Assembly (NCBI GenBank): GCA_905212345.1
Contig: CAJMEC010000045.1
Span: 1 to 14,371 of the forward strand
Source of the DNA: an uncultured Sutterella sp.
GTDB lineage: Bacteria; Pseudomonadota; Gammaproteobacteria; Burkholderiales; Burkholderiaceae_F
Reading direction: 5' to 3'
Length of the DNA: 14,371 nt
The translations under genes were made by a program, and so were the position numbers. Of the stretch, positions 6,491-14,241 are shown in pieces. The number at the start of each line of letters is the position of its first letter. The first letter of the stretch is position 1. Below the pieces are notes generated by a model. That model ran no database searches, was not told where the DNA came from, and saw nothing but the letters and a program-made list of their open reading frames with translations.

Positions 6491-6526
6491 GTGTCCCTGT
6501 TTGAACATTCAGGAAGTACGAATACC

Positions 6527-6976
6527 GTGGCCAATATCGTCAACCGTAAGGCTCTTTTTGATTACTACATAGAAGAAAAGCACGAAGCAGGCCTCGTGCT
6601 CGAAGGATGGGAGGTTAAATCCATCCGTGAGGGGCGTGCGCAAATCAAAGAGGCCCATGTCATTATCCGCGGTGGGGAATTGTTTCTCTTAAACGCCCAC
6701 ATAACTCCACTGAAGACGGCCAGCACACACACTAAACCGGATCCTACCCGCTTGAGAAAATTATTGATGCATTCCCGTGAAATCAATAAATTGATCGGTA
6801 AGGTAGAGCGGGCAGGTTACGCTCTCATTCCTCTGGATATGCACTTTACGCGCGGACGGGTGAAGCTGACTGTCGCGCTGGCTAAAGGCAAACGTCAGTA
6901 TGAAAAACGTGCTGATGAAAGCAAAAAACAATGGGATCGCGATCGGGAACGTCTAATGAAAAAAGCTTCAAGGTAA
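6527..6976 (+). CDS. smpB: SsrA (tmRNA)-binding protein SmpB
   Basis: Binds tmRNA and brings it to stalled ribosomes for trans-translation. The 149-aa protein has the OB-fold signatures NRKALFDYYIEE, GLVLEGWEVKSIREGR (22-37), LLNAHITPL, STHTKPDPTRLRKLL and INKLIGKVERAGYALIPL, then LAKGKRQYEKR and a basic C-terminal tail. I start at the GTG at 6527, preceded by AGGAAG 10 nt upstream, because family members start close to NRKA; an in-frame GTG at 6491 would add 12 residues but overlaps the -10 promoter. No ssrA gene is seen in the window. It is the only gene on the plus strand here and diverges from ttdAB. Confidence 0.95.
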   Translation: MANIVNRKALFDYYIEEKHEAGLVLEGWEVKSIREGRAQIKEAHVIIRGGELFLLNAHITPLKTASTHTKPDPTRLRKLLMHSREINKLIGKVERAGYALIPLDMHFTRGRVKLTVALAKGKRQYEKRADESKKQWDRDRERLMKKASR

Positions 6977-6990
6977 GCGCCTTGAAGCTT
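6963..6990 (+). repeat. Perfect 11-bp hairpin enclosing the smpB stop codon
   Basis: AAGCTTCAAGG (6963-6973) pairs perfectly with 6980-6990. The 6-nt loop, TAAGCG, begins with the TAA stop of smpB, so the last coding bases are in the stem. There is no T-run; the terminator is the next hairpin at 6998-7018. Confidence 0.8.
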
Positions 6991-6997
6991 CTGTCAG

Positions 6998-7029
6998 AGC
7001 CGTCTCCAAGAGGCGGCTTATTTATTTTC
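6998..7029 (+). terminator. Terminator after smpB
   Basis: AGCCGTCT (6998-7005) pairs with 7011-7018 around CCAAG, with one U-G pair in the plus-strand RNA, followed by a T-rich tract. The right arm reaches the stop codon of the convergent gene ending at 7018, and the region may also help end that transcript. Confidence 0.65.
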
Positions 7030-7572
7030 TATATTCTCTTTTTCCGAGTCTTCTGTTTTTTGAGCGGGATCTCGCCACTGAAGCTCATAACCCACCAACA
7101 TTTCCGTCCAACGTTTAAGTAGCGCAAGCATTTCCGGCGCCGGCACTTCCCCCAAGGGTTCCACCCCCTTTTTCGTCACCACGGCGAGCGTGTCGTAAAC
7201 TTCCGCCATAAAAACAGCCATGGCTGAATAAATCAGCGTGGCGTTGTCCTCGGGCAACTTGCCGCCAGCGGCTCGAGCAAGCTCTGTTCCAAGCTTAATT
7301 CTTAAATTGCCGGCCACACCCACCGGATACCACTGCGGATCAATTTCAAATTGGGCATTTTTTCCGCTGAAAGTTGCGCCAAGCCAATTCATGGTCTTGC
7401 GATCCATGTCATCCATGATATCCTCGGTAATTTCTCCGGCGGCGTTTTTCTGTGAACGCATAGCCATTTCCATCATAAATTGTCCCAAAATGGCACCGGT
7501 GATATTCGGATGGCGCAAAGGTTGTTTTTGGCAATCACTTCCGCAGGAAGAGCAATTTCCACTGCAACTCAT
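7018..7572 (-). CDS. Unrecognised helical protein, paralog 1, with N-terminal Cys cluster
   Basis: I do not recognise this 184-aa family. The N-terminus has Cys3, Cys7, Cys10 and Cys14 (C-x3-C-x2-C-x3-C), a pattern able to bind zinc or an Fe-S cluster; no other paralog has it. The core aligns with the three upstream genes: WLGATFSGKNAQF at 63-75, a hydrophobic stretch with EVY at 124-126, and W155 followed by a Leu-Val-Gly ending. There is no signal peptide or membrane segment; the tail is charged (Glu/Lys). The ATG at 7572 has AGGAG 9 nt upstream and only 3 nt separate it from paralog 2. It is last in the four-gene set. The size and helical look resemble reductase-assembly chaperones such as TorD/NarJ, but I do not see their signature motifs. 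Confidence 0.75.
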   Translation of the reverse strand: MSCSGNCSSCGSDCQKQPLRHPNITGAILGQFMMEMAMRSQKNAAGEITEDIMDDMDRKTMNWLGATFSGKNAQFEIDPQWYPVGVAGNLRIKLGTELARAAGGKLPEDNATLIYSAMAVFMAEVYDTLAVVTKKGVEPLGEVPAPEMLALLKRWTEMLVGYELQWRDPAQKTEDSEKENIENK

Positions 7573-7575
7573 TGA

Positions 7576-8082
7576 TCAATACTCCTCTTTTTTAAAATCA
7601 CTTGCCACGGGCGCCCCCGTCAAACGCAAGCTCCATAAATCAATAAAGGCCTCTACCTGCGGATTGCCGTCCAAACCGGCATTCGCAACATCAGCCTCTT
7701 TCAATAAAACATAAATTTCAGAAACGAAATACGCAAAAACCGAAAACATCAACGATTCGTTTTCGTGAATATCGGCAGCCGGATTAAACAGCATGACCTC
7801 CTGAGCCATCGATTCGCGCAAAAGCTCAGGCAAACGTTTTTCGTTAAATTCACTTTCACAGGAAAAATGGGTATTGGCACCGCTAAAAGTATCCTGAAGC
7901 CAAAGCACTAGATCCAAATTCGCTTGCTCGAGCTCCTGCATCGTCATCTCTTCGGCGCTGACCTTAAGGGCTCGATCCCAAGTATTGCGCACGGCCTGAG
8001 CCACAACACTTCTTGCGACCGGATAAGAAGCAATGTTAGGGGCCACTTGGCGCTTTGTTGCGTAACGCAATGGACAGGACAC
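7576..8082 (-). CDS. Unrecognised helical protein, paralog 2
   Basis: A 168-aa soluble, mostly helical protein of unknown function. Shared family marks are WLQDTFSGANTHF (61-73), FVSEIYVLL (119-127) and the terminal W150 with LRLTG. The start is GTG at 8082, with AGGT about 6 nt upstream and 10 nt after the paralog 3 stop. Its first residues, MSC, echo the MSC of paralog 1, but the rest of the Cys cluster is missing. The tight spacing on both sides points to one transcript. Confidence 0.75.
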   Translation of the reverse strand: MSCPLRYATKRQVAPNIASYPVARSVVAQAVRNTWDRALKVSAEEMTMQELEQANLDLVLWLQDTFSGANTHFSCESEFNEKRLPELLRESMAQEVMLFNPAADIHENESLMFSVFAYFVSEIYVLLKEADVANAGLDGNPQVEAFIDLWSLRLTGAPVASDFKKEEY

Positions 8083-8092
8083 GGCTTACCTA

Positions 8093-8605
8093 TTAAATCT
8101 GAATCGGATCGGTTTCTTTTAGACCCAACATCCGCTCGGCCCACATCAGACACAAGCGCTTGCCCTCCGCTTGGAAACCTTCAGCCGATTCCAATTGGGC
8201 AAATTTTTTCATTAACGCATAAACGTCGCAAATAAATTCAAAGCACGCCGCCTGCAAAATTGCACGTGTATCGACAAGTTCCTTTTCCGTGACGCCCACT
8301 TTCTCAAAACGCTCTTTCATGTAGAGCTTTAAGTAACCGGCCAAAGGATCCCCCGTCCAATAGGGCTTTGCGATAAATTGTTCGTTTTTGCCAGCCAGCA
8401 CAGCCGAGAGGAAGGCCGCCGATTGCTTATCCATGGCCACCGCCTCTTCTTGCTTTAATTGCGAAGATGAGACCATATTGGATCTTCTGACAACATCGTA
8501 GAGCACAACCTCGAATAACTCGGTGAGCACCGACACATCAGAAAGATCAAATTGTGGAGCACTTTCTTGATGCACTTCTGTGTTTGTTTCTTGGTTATTC
8601 GGCAT
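8093..8605 (-). CDS. Unrecognised helical protein, paralog 3
   Basis: A 170-aa protein of unknown function with a polar, acidic N-terminal tail (1-20). Family marks: FLSAVLAGKNEQF (65-77) followed by PYWTGDPLAGYLK, then FICDVYALM (124-132), and W155 with ERMLG. Its GKN-QF plus P-W pair matches paralog 1 best (GKNAQF...DPQW). The ATG at 8605 overlaps the end of paralog 4 by 11 nt, with GGA about 6 nt upstream, so translation is probably coupled. Confidence 0.75.
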   Translation of the reverse strand: MPNNQETNTEVHQESAPQFDLSDVSVLTELFEVVLYDVVRRSNMVSSSQLKQEEAVAMDKQSAAFLSAVLAGKNEQFIAKPYWTGDPLAGYLKLYMKERFEKVGVTEKELVDTRAILQAACFEFICDVYALMKKFAQLESAEGFQAEGKRLCLMWAERMLGLKETDPIQI

Positions 8606-9071
8606 ATTTTTCCATACCTAAAAAACGGTTTACCCAATCTTGAACAAAGGCGTTTCGACGGAGTTCAAAAACAGCAGGACTGTCTTGCTTTTCTTCACAG
8701 TCCTTTATTAACTCCATAAACTGCTGAACCATTAAGGTCGCCACGTAAAAAACGAAATCTTCCGTTTTGGCCTTCAAAAGGATTGCTGAGTTTTCAAGAA
8801 CCAAATCGTCTTTTTGAAGTGACTTTTTCAGTCTCGTGCTCAGATTATCCCCAAAGTCTTTTTCATCAACAAAAAACATCGGAATTTTTTGAGTGAAAGC
8901 TGTCGTCAGAAACAACGCATGTTCTGAAATAGAGTTACTGAAAGCTTCTGCATCTTTGGCCTGTTGCATAAAATCGAGTGTGTAATCCAGATAGCCGTCA
9001 AAAAAGGAAAAAAGCTCTGCCGGATTGCTCAAGTGCACAGCCTCGGGCCGGACATCAAGTTGATTGGTCAT
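8595..9071 (-). CDS. Unrecognised helical protein, paralog 4 (most divergent)
   Basis: First gene of the set, 158 aa, function unknown. It keeps the family layout with weaker motifs: FLTTAFTQKIPMFF (54-67) at the place of the FSGKN-QF motif, an aromatic-rich helix around 105-122 and W146 with RFLG. I start at the ATG at 9071 (AGG about 8 nt upstream); an in-frame TTG at 9113 falls inside the qmcA terminator hairpin and would add 14 residues. No signal peptide. It follows qmcA by 73 bp with that hairpin in between, and I see no convincing promoter of its own. Confidence 0.7.
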   Translation of the reverse strand: MTNQLDVRPEAVHLSNPAELFSFFDGYLDYTLDFMQQAKDAEAFSNSISEHALFLTTAFTQKIPMFFVDEKDFGDNLSTRLKKSLQKDDLVLENSAILLKAKTEDFVFYVATLMVQQFMELIKDCEEKQDSPAVFELRRNAFVQDWVNRFLGMEKYAE

Positions 9072-9082
9072 GAGATGGCCTG

Positions 9083-9126
9083 TAAAAACAATGAAATAGG
9101 GAAAGCTTACCAAATGCTTCCCCTAT
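9083..9126 (-). terminator. Terminator or attenuator between qmcA and the paralog cluster
   Basis: Positions 9096-9106 pair with 9116-9126 over 11 bp; the one irregular pair is U-G in minus-strand RNA and A-C on the plus strand, so it is built for this direction. A broken T-run (TTCATTGTTTTT) follows. The imperfect T-run and the lack of space for a promoter suggest partial read-through into the four small genes. Confidence 0.6.
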
Positions 9127-9144
9127 GTAACGTGCCGTATCTTA

Positions 9145-10125
9145 CTACGACTTGGTATTTAAAATCGAGGGCACAACGGGCTTAGTGACTTCGGTCGAGA
9201 CCGTTTTCGGATCCGTGTTTCGCATAATGCTCATCGCCGAGGCAATCATGCTTCCCATATCATTCATATTTGAAGGCAAAAGGATTGTGTTGCCCTCTTT
9301 GGCAAGTTGAGCAAAGGCTTGCACGTACTGCTCAGCCACTTTAAGGTTAACGGCATCCATGCCGCCCGGAGCACGGGTGGCTTCAGCAATCTGTCTTAAC
9401 GCCTCAGCGGTTGCCTTGGCGATGGCCAAAGTTGCGGCCGCCTCACCTTCAGCCTTGTTGATCGCCGCTTGTTTTTCACCTTCCGATTCTGCAATAGCCG
9501 CTTCACGGGCACCGGTTGCCAAGTTAATCTGTTCTTGCTTACGACCCTCAGAAGCCGCCACCACAGCGCGCTTTTCACGCTCTGCCGTAATCTGTTGCTG
9601 CATAGCCTGCAAAATCACGGCCGGTGGCGTCAAATCCTTAATTTCATAACGCAGAACCTTCACCCCCCAGTTAAGAGCCGCTTCATCAATCGCGCTGACA
9701 ACAGAACGGTTGATGAGATCGCGTTCTTCAAACGTTTTATCCAATTCCATCTTACCGATCACACTTCTTAAAGTGGTTTGAGCCAGTTGAGTAATGGCGA
9801 TCACATAGTTGCTCGTACCATAGCTTGCGCGCATCGGATCGGTGACCTGGAAAAAGAGAACACCGTCAACAGACAACTGCGTATTGTCTTTGGTAATACA
9901 AACTTGGCTCGGTGTATCCAAAGGAATTTCTTTGAGCGAATGCTTGTAAGCAACCCTATCGATAAAAGGAATCACGACATTGAGCCCGGGTGACAAAACG
10001 GCGTGAAATTTTCCCAAACGCTCCACAATCCAAGCAGATTGTTGCGGAACAACTTTAATAGCCTGAAAGGCAAATACAATGGCCAAAACAGCCAATACCA
10101 GGGTAAAAATCATGAAACCGCTCAT
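9145..10125 (-). CDS. qmcA: SPFH/band 7 stomatin-like protein QmcA
   Basis: A 326-aa membrane-anchored SPFH protein that oligomerises into membrane microdomain assemblies. Residues 4-24 form a single N-terminal membrane segment; the SPFH domain (about 25-190) begins VVPQQSAWIVERLGKFHAVLSPGLNVVIPFID, split here into shorter landmarks QQSAWIVERLGKF and PGLN. A long Ala/Glu/Lys coiled coil (about 185-260, repeated AAIAESEGEKQAAINKAEG-type units) and a C-terminal segment with LLPSNMNDMGS follow. In E. coli the equivalent QmcA pairs with an NfeD protein, as here: nfeD ends 20 nt upstream. The ATG at 10125 has GGAA 6 nt before it. The partners are thought to act in membrane quality control (family knowledge). 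Confidence 0.92.
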   Translation of the reverse strand: MSGFMIFTLVLAVLAIVFAFQAIKVVPQQSAWIVERLGKFHAVLSPGLNVVIPFIDRVAYKHSLKEIPLDTPSQVCITKDNTQLSVDGVLFFQVTDPMRASYGTSNYVIAITQLAQTTLRSVIGKMELDKTFEERDLINRSVVSAIDEAALNWGVKVLRYEIKDLTPPAVILQAMQQQITAEREKRAVVAASEGRKQEQINLATGAREAAIAESEGEKQAAINKAEGEAAATLAIAKATAEALRQIAEATRAPGGMDAVNLKVAEQYVQAFAQLAKEGNTILLPSNMNDMGSMIASAMSIMRNTDPKTVSTEVTKPVVPSILNTKS

Positions 10126-10145
10126 TTTTTATTCCATTGCTTTTA

Positions 10146-10577
10146 TCAAGATGATTTCTTTAAATACAAAACGCTACCCTCAACACGCACAATAACGTAC
10201 GCTCCCTGAGTGCGGGGTTCACCATCTAAGACTCGGGCCTGCCAATCGGCACCGCGATATTGAACCGTTGCGCAACCTGCCTCATCCCAGGCATTAACGT
10301 AGACAATTTGGCCTTGGTCCAGATTTTGAAGAGCTTCGGCCTGCGCGTCGCTTTTAGTTGGGATGGAACGAATGCGTCGCACCCATATAGAGCCAACGAT
10401 AGCAATCACGGCAAAAAGCGAAATCTGCCATTCAAGCTCCATTCCAAACCATGCGGCACCGGCGGCTACTAGCGCAGCGGCCGCCAAAACCAACAAATAA
10501 AACGTCGTGGCAATCAGCTCAATGATGCCTAAAAGAGCTGCCAAAATTAACCAAAGGGTTGCTGCACTTAATGTCAT
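10146..10577 (-). CDS. Short NfeD family protein (YbbJ-like)
   Basis: A 143-aa membrane protein with hydrophobic segments at about 5-24, 26-44 and 50-66, then a basic patch (VRRIRS) and a soluble OB-fold of about 85-140 (GQIVYVNAWDEAGCATVQYRG is the strand-rich part). It lacks the ClpP-like protease domain of long NfeD proteins, so it belongs to the short type that works with an SPFH partner. AAGGA lies about 8 nt before the ATG at 10577. It sits 25 nt after the upstream antiporter stop and 20 nt before qmcA, so the three genes probably share a transcript. Confidence 0.88.
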   Translation of the reverse strand: MTLSAATLWLILAALLGIIELIATTFYLLVLAAAALVAAGAAWFGMELEWQISLFAVIAIVGSIWVRRIRSIPTKSDAQAEALQNLDQGQIVYVNAWDEAGCATVQYRGADWQARVLDGEPRTQGAYVIVRVEGSVLYLKKSS

Positions 10578-10602
10578 AGTCTTTATCCTTCTTGCTTCAG
10601 CC

Positions 10603-12384
10603 CTATTGTGCCTCAGCTTGAGTAGGCTCCTTTATAACTTTAGCGCTTTTAGCCTCTTTCGTCTCTTTACCGTCTTTTTCGGGCGGACGTTTAACCTTGG
10701 AAACTGTCCTCAAACCACGAGGCCCGCAAACGTAACTCAAAATCGTTTTCGCCGCTTCATGGCGCAACTGCAATAGATGCTCCAAATGCAAGGGCAATTC
10801 CCCGTTTGTATCCAAAAAGAGCTTTTCTTCGCCCGTCTTATCAGCGATAGCAACGACTCGAACTTCCGGATCGGTTTCACCGACCACGTCAACGACTTTA
10901 CGCGCGATCACCGGATCGGTCGTAGACACAACCACCCATCTTGCTCGCTCAATACCGGCAAACTCCAGCGTCTGCTTTTGCATGGCGTCACCCAAAATGA
11001 AGTGATCCCCTAACTCTTCTTTCATCGAACGCTCAATATTTTTTTCAATAATGACCACATCGACTTTTTTAGCCATTAGCCCTTCGGCAAGCTCACGCCC
11101 CAACACACCGGCGCCAATGATGATAACGCGATCACGCTTGGCCGCTTTTTCTTCTTCAAGATCTTCCTCATCTTCTTCTGTTGCCGGGTTCTCTTTTAAG
11201 AAAAAGCGCTTATGAACGGGTTCAACCAACGCAAACAACAAGGGATTTAAAGCGATACTGATAATGCCGCCGGCCAAAATCAGAGACATTCCCTCTTCAG
11301 GCAATAAGCCAAGATTTAAACCTAATCCAGCCAAAATAAAGGAGAATTCCCCAACCTGAGCCAAAGCCGCGCCGACTGTGAGCGCGTCTTTATAGCTTCG
11401 GCCCATCACCTTCACCCACACAGCGGCCGTAATGCTTTTACAGACAATGATGACCAAAACAATCCCTAACACATGCAAAGGATTTTCGATAATGATCATC
11501 GGGTTAAAGAGCATTCCCACGCCCAAGAAGAAGATTACCGAGAAGGCGTCCTGAAGGGGTAGGGTTTGCAACGCGGCTCGATGAGAGTATTCACTCTCAC
11601 GCATCATCATGCCGGCAAAAAACGCGCCCAAAGCGAAAGAAACATTAAAGATCTGCGCGCTAGCGTAAGCAACGCCAATGGCAATGGCAATTACACACAA
11701 TGTAAAAACTTCTTGAGAACCGGTCTTAACGGCTTGAAAAAGCACCCAAGGCAAGACACGGCGTCCGATCACGAGCATGGACGCTATAAAACCGATAATC
11801 AATACAGTGGTTTCCAAAATGGCAACCGTCAGTGAGCCATCTCCGGGCGCATCCCCTTTAAAGAAAGTCGCAATAGAGGGCAAAAGCACCAAAAGAAGAA
11901 CCGTGACCAAATCTTCAACAACAAGCCAACCGACAGCCAATTGACCTCTGGATCGCTGCAACCACCCTTTGGCTTCCAAGCCCTTCATCAAAACGACCGT
12001 TGAAGCACAAGATAGGGACAAACCAAGAATAAAGGCTTCCCCCCAGCTCCAACCCCACCAGTGAGCCATGCCCATGCCGATGGCCGTCGCGATTGCCATC
12101 TGAATAATGGCGCCGGGCAGGGCAACCGTTTTTACTCGGAGCAAGTCGGTTAAAGAGAAATGCAGGCCGACACCGAACATCAAGAGCATGACACCGACTT
12201 CGGAAAGTTCAGCCGCCAAGTCCATATCGCCGACAAAACCCGGAGTAGTCGGTGCAATACAAACGCCGGCTAAAAGGTAGCCGACCAAAGCGGGAAGTTT
12301 GACTTTAGTGGCTGCGAACCCCAAAACCAGAGCCAAACCGAGCCCCCAGGCCAAGGTCGCAATCAGTGCAAATTCGTGGTGCAC
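10603..12384 (-). CDS. ybaL: CPA2 cation/proton antiporter, YbaL-type, with RCK domain
   Basis: Inner-membrane monovalent cation/proton antiporter (likely K+) of 593 aa. The N-terminal transport domain (about 5-395) has many membrane helices with LVGYLLAGVCIAPTTPGF (33-50), LMFGVGLHFSL and, in the ion-binding helix, Glu157-Asp158 (VGWLVVEDLV). An acidic linker, 401-413, leads to a Rossmann TrkA-N/RCK domain with GAGVLG at 424-429, which binds NAD(H) or a similar ligand. The basic, low-complexity tail (about 560-590) is unusual. Start is GTG at 12384 with AGGA 8 nt before; the N-terminus then lines up with the neighbouring paralog. It is about as close to E. coli YbaL as its partner and shares its ED pair. 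Confidence 0.9.
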   Translation of the reverse strand: MHHEFALIATLAWGLGLALVLGFAATKVKLPALVGYLLAGVCIAPTTPGFVGDMDLAAELSEVGVMLLMFGVGLHFSLTDLLRVKTVALPGAIIQMAIATAIGMGMAHWWGWSWGEAFILGLSLSCASTVVLMKGLEAKGWLQRSRGQLAVGWLVVEDLVTVLLLVLLPSIATFFKGDAPGDGSLTVAILETTVLIIGFIASMLVIGRRVLPWVLFQAVKTGSQEVFTLCVIAIAIGVAYASAQIFNVSFALGAFFAGMMMRESEYSHRAALQTLPLQDAFSVIFFLGVGMLFNPMIIIENPLHVLGIVLVIIVCKSITAAVWVKVMGRSYKDALTVGAALAQVGEFSFILAGLGLNLGLLPEEGMSLILAGGIISIALNPLLFALVEPVHKRFFLKENPATEEDEEDLEEEKAAKRDRVIIIGAGVLGRELAEGLMAKKVDVVIIEKNIERSMKEELGDHFILGDAMQKQTLEFAGIERARWVVVSTTDPVIARKVVDVVGETDPEVRVVAIADKTGEEKLFLDTNGELPLHLEHLLQLRHEAAKTILSYVCGPRGLRTVSKVKRPPEKDGKETKEAKSAKVIKEPTQAEAQ

Positions 12385-12501
12385 GGGTTTTGTCCTAAAA
12401 AAGCAAAAAAATCAACGAACAAGGGAATTGACACCCATTAGAATTTTTTGGCGTCCAATGGTTAATTGTACGCATTCACGAGTGTTATTCGGGGATTTTT
12501 T

Positions 12502-14208
12502 TTATCTTTTTTTGCTGTTTCGACGGCTTTTTCTTTGCTCTTGGTCGTCTTGCTCGACACACTCAAAAATACTGTCCGCAATTTCTTTACGAGTTTCAAT
12601 TAAAGCACTGACGTTGGAATCCAACTGACCGGAGCGAGAAATAAAGAAATCTCTGTCGCCTTCTTTATCCGATAAAGCCAACACTTTGACCTGAGGATCA
12701 ATTTTTGCCACTTGATCGGCGATACTGCGGGCAATTAATGCTTCAGACGTTGTGATTAAAACCCAGCGAGTTTTTTCCAAATTCAGTTTGGATAAAACCA
12801 ACGGGTGAGATGCATCAGCGAAAATAAAATGATCACCCCATTCTTGCTGCATAGAACGTTCGGCCTGCTTCTCAATGATGTAAGTGTCAAAATCAGTGTT
12901 CTCAAACTTCTTAAACAGCTCCCGTCCGGCAATACCCGCGCCGACAATTAAGATACGATTGCGAATGCCATCGCCATCTTCGTCTGAATCTTCTTGTTCG
13001 GCTCTCTGGATCAATTCAGGGAAAAAGCGCCTCATGAACGGACGCAGCCCCGCAAAAGAAATGGAGTTCAAAGCAATGGTAATTAGGCCCGCGGCCACAA
13101 TAAGCGAGAGCTCTTCACGACCCGCCAGGCCCATGGAAACAGCCAGACCTGACAAAATAAACGAGAATTCACCTACCTGGGATACCGCCAAACCGACTGT
13201 AGCCGCATCAATTAAGCGGTACCCATGCCGACGGACCCAAAAACCGGCCACAGTGCTGTTGACAAAAACGACTAATAAAACAACGAAAATGATCTCAAAG
13301 GGGTGCTCAACCAATACCTTGGGATCAAACAACATACCAATACCTAAAAAGAAGATAACGGAAAAGGCGTCTTGAAGAGGTAACGTTTGTAAAGCCGCAC
13401 GATGCGAATATTCGCTCTCGCGCATCATCATGCCAGCAAAAAAGGCCCCCAATGCGAAAGAGACATGGAAAATGGTGGAAGAGGCGTAAGCAACCGTAAT
13501 GGCTATGGCAATCACGCACAGGGTAAAAAGTTCCTGCGAACCGGTTTTGACCGTGCGCATCAAAATCCAAGGTAAGACACGCCTGCCGATAATTACCATC
13601 GAAGCGACAAAGCCCACCACCAGTGTAGCCGTGCCCAAAATCTGACCTGACAACTGGGGCAAAGAGATGGATTCATTGGTGGATAATGTGCCGATTGTCG
13701 GCAATAAAACGAGCAAGAGTACCGTCACCAGATCTTGTACAACAAGCCAGCCCACGGCTAAACGTCCGCGCACGGTCTGAAGGATACCGCGTGCATCCAG
13801 TGCCTTGGTCATCACAACCGTTGAAGCGCAGGCAAGCGCCACTCCGAGAATAAAGGCCCCCGTCAATGGCCAATCCCAGACAAAATAGGCCATGATCGTG
13901 CCGATCACGGTTGTTGCCGTCATCTGCAAGATGGCTCCCGGCACCGCCACCGCTTTTACTTGCAAAAGATCCTTGAGTGAAAAATGCAGACCGACGCCAA
14001 ACATCAACAAAATGACACCGACCTCAGAGAGCTGACCGGCTAATTCCAAATTCCCGACGAAACCGGGCGTTGTCGGAGCAATACAAACACCGGCTAACAG
14101 GTAACCGACCAAGGCCGGCATACGGATAAGACTGACTAAGTATCCGAAAATCAAAGATAATCCCAACCCCCAGGCCAGTGTAGTGATCAGTTCAACTTGA
14201 TCGGGCAT
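12502..14208 (-). CDS. CPA2 cation/proton antiporter, second YbaL/Kef-type paralog
   Basis: A tandem paralog (568 aa) of the downstream antiporter; many segments are identical, for example SEVGV-LLMFGVGLHFSL and the RESEYSHRAALQTLPLQD stretch. The ion-site pair differs: Gln158-Asp159 (WLVVQDLV), as in KefB/KefC, where the neighbour has Glu-Asp. The RCK domain starts at about 417 with GAGIAG at 423-428, after an acidic linker (404-414). The C-terminus is short and basic (KSRRNSKKR). I start at the ATG at 14208 because the protein then aligns from residue 1 with its paralog and GGAA lies 9 nt upstream; a GTG at 14223 has no Shine-Dalgarno. The 117-bp gap to the next gene holds no hairpin terminator I can see, only AT-rich sequence. 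Confidence 0.9.
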   Translation of the reverse strand: MPDQVELITTLAWGLGLSLIFGYLVSLIRMPALVGYLLAGVCIAPTTPGFVGNLELAGQLSEVGVILLMFGVGLHFSLKDLLQVKAVAVPGAILQMTATTVIGTIMAYFVWDWPLTGAFILGVALACASTVVMTKALDARGILQTVRGRLAVGWLVVQDLVTVLLLVLLPTIGTLSTNESISLPQLSGQILGTATLVVGFVASMVIIGRRVLPWILMRTVKTGSQELFTLCVIAIAITVAYASSTIFHVSFALGAFFAGMMMRESEYSHRAALQTLPLQDAFSVIFFLGIGMLFDPKVLVEHPFEIIFVVLLVVFVNSTVAGFWVRRHGYRLIDAATVGLAVSQVGEFSFILSGLAVSMGLAGREELSLIVAAGLITIALNSISFAGLRPFMRRFFPELIQRAEQEDSDEDGDGIRNRILIVGAGIAGRELFKKFENTDFDTYIIEKQAERSMQQEWGDHFIFADASHPLVLSKLNLEKTRWVLITTSEALIARSIADQVAKIDPQVKVLALSDKEGDRDFFISRSGQLDSNVSALIETRKEIADSIFECVEQDDQEQRKSRRNSKKR

Positions 14209-14241
14209 GTCCGCAATTTCCACAAAAATATTTGTCGTCGG

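Noticed and set aside
6341..6508. N-terminal extension of ttdA
   Set aside because: No family counterpart, crosses the predicted ttdAB promoter, and the ATG at 6340 gives the expected length.
7018..9071. Four TorD/NarJ-type reductase chaperones
   Set aside because: Size and helical character fit, but I cannot see the family signatures and no molybdoenzyme genes are nearby; left as unrecognised.
12385..12501. Terminator or promoter in the gap between the antiporter genes
   Set aside because: AT-rich with a TACAAT -10-like box but no acceptable -35, and no hairpin longer than 5 bp, so not reported as a site.
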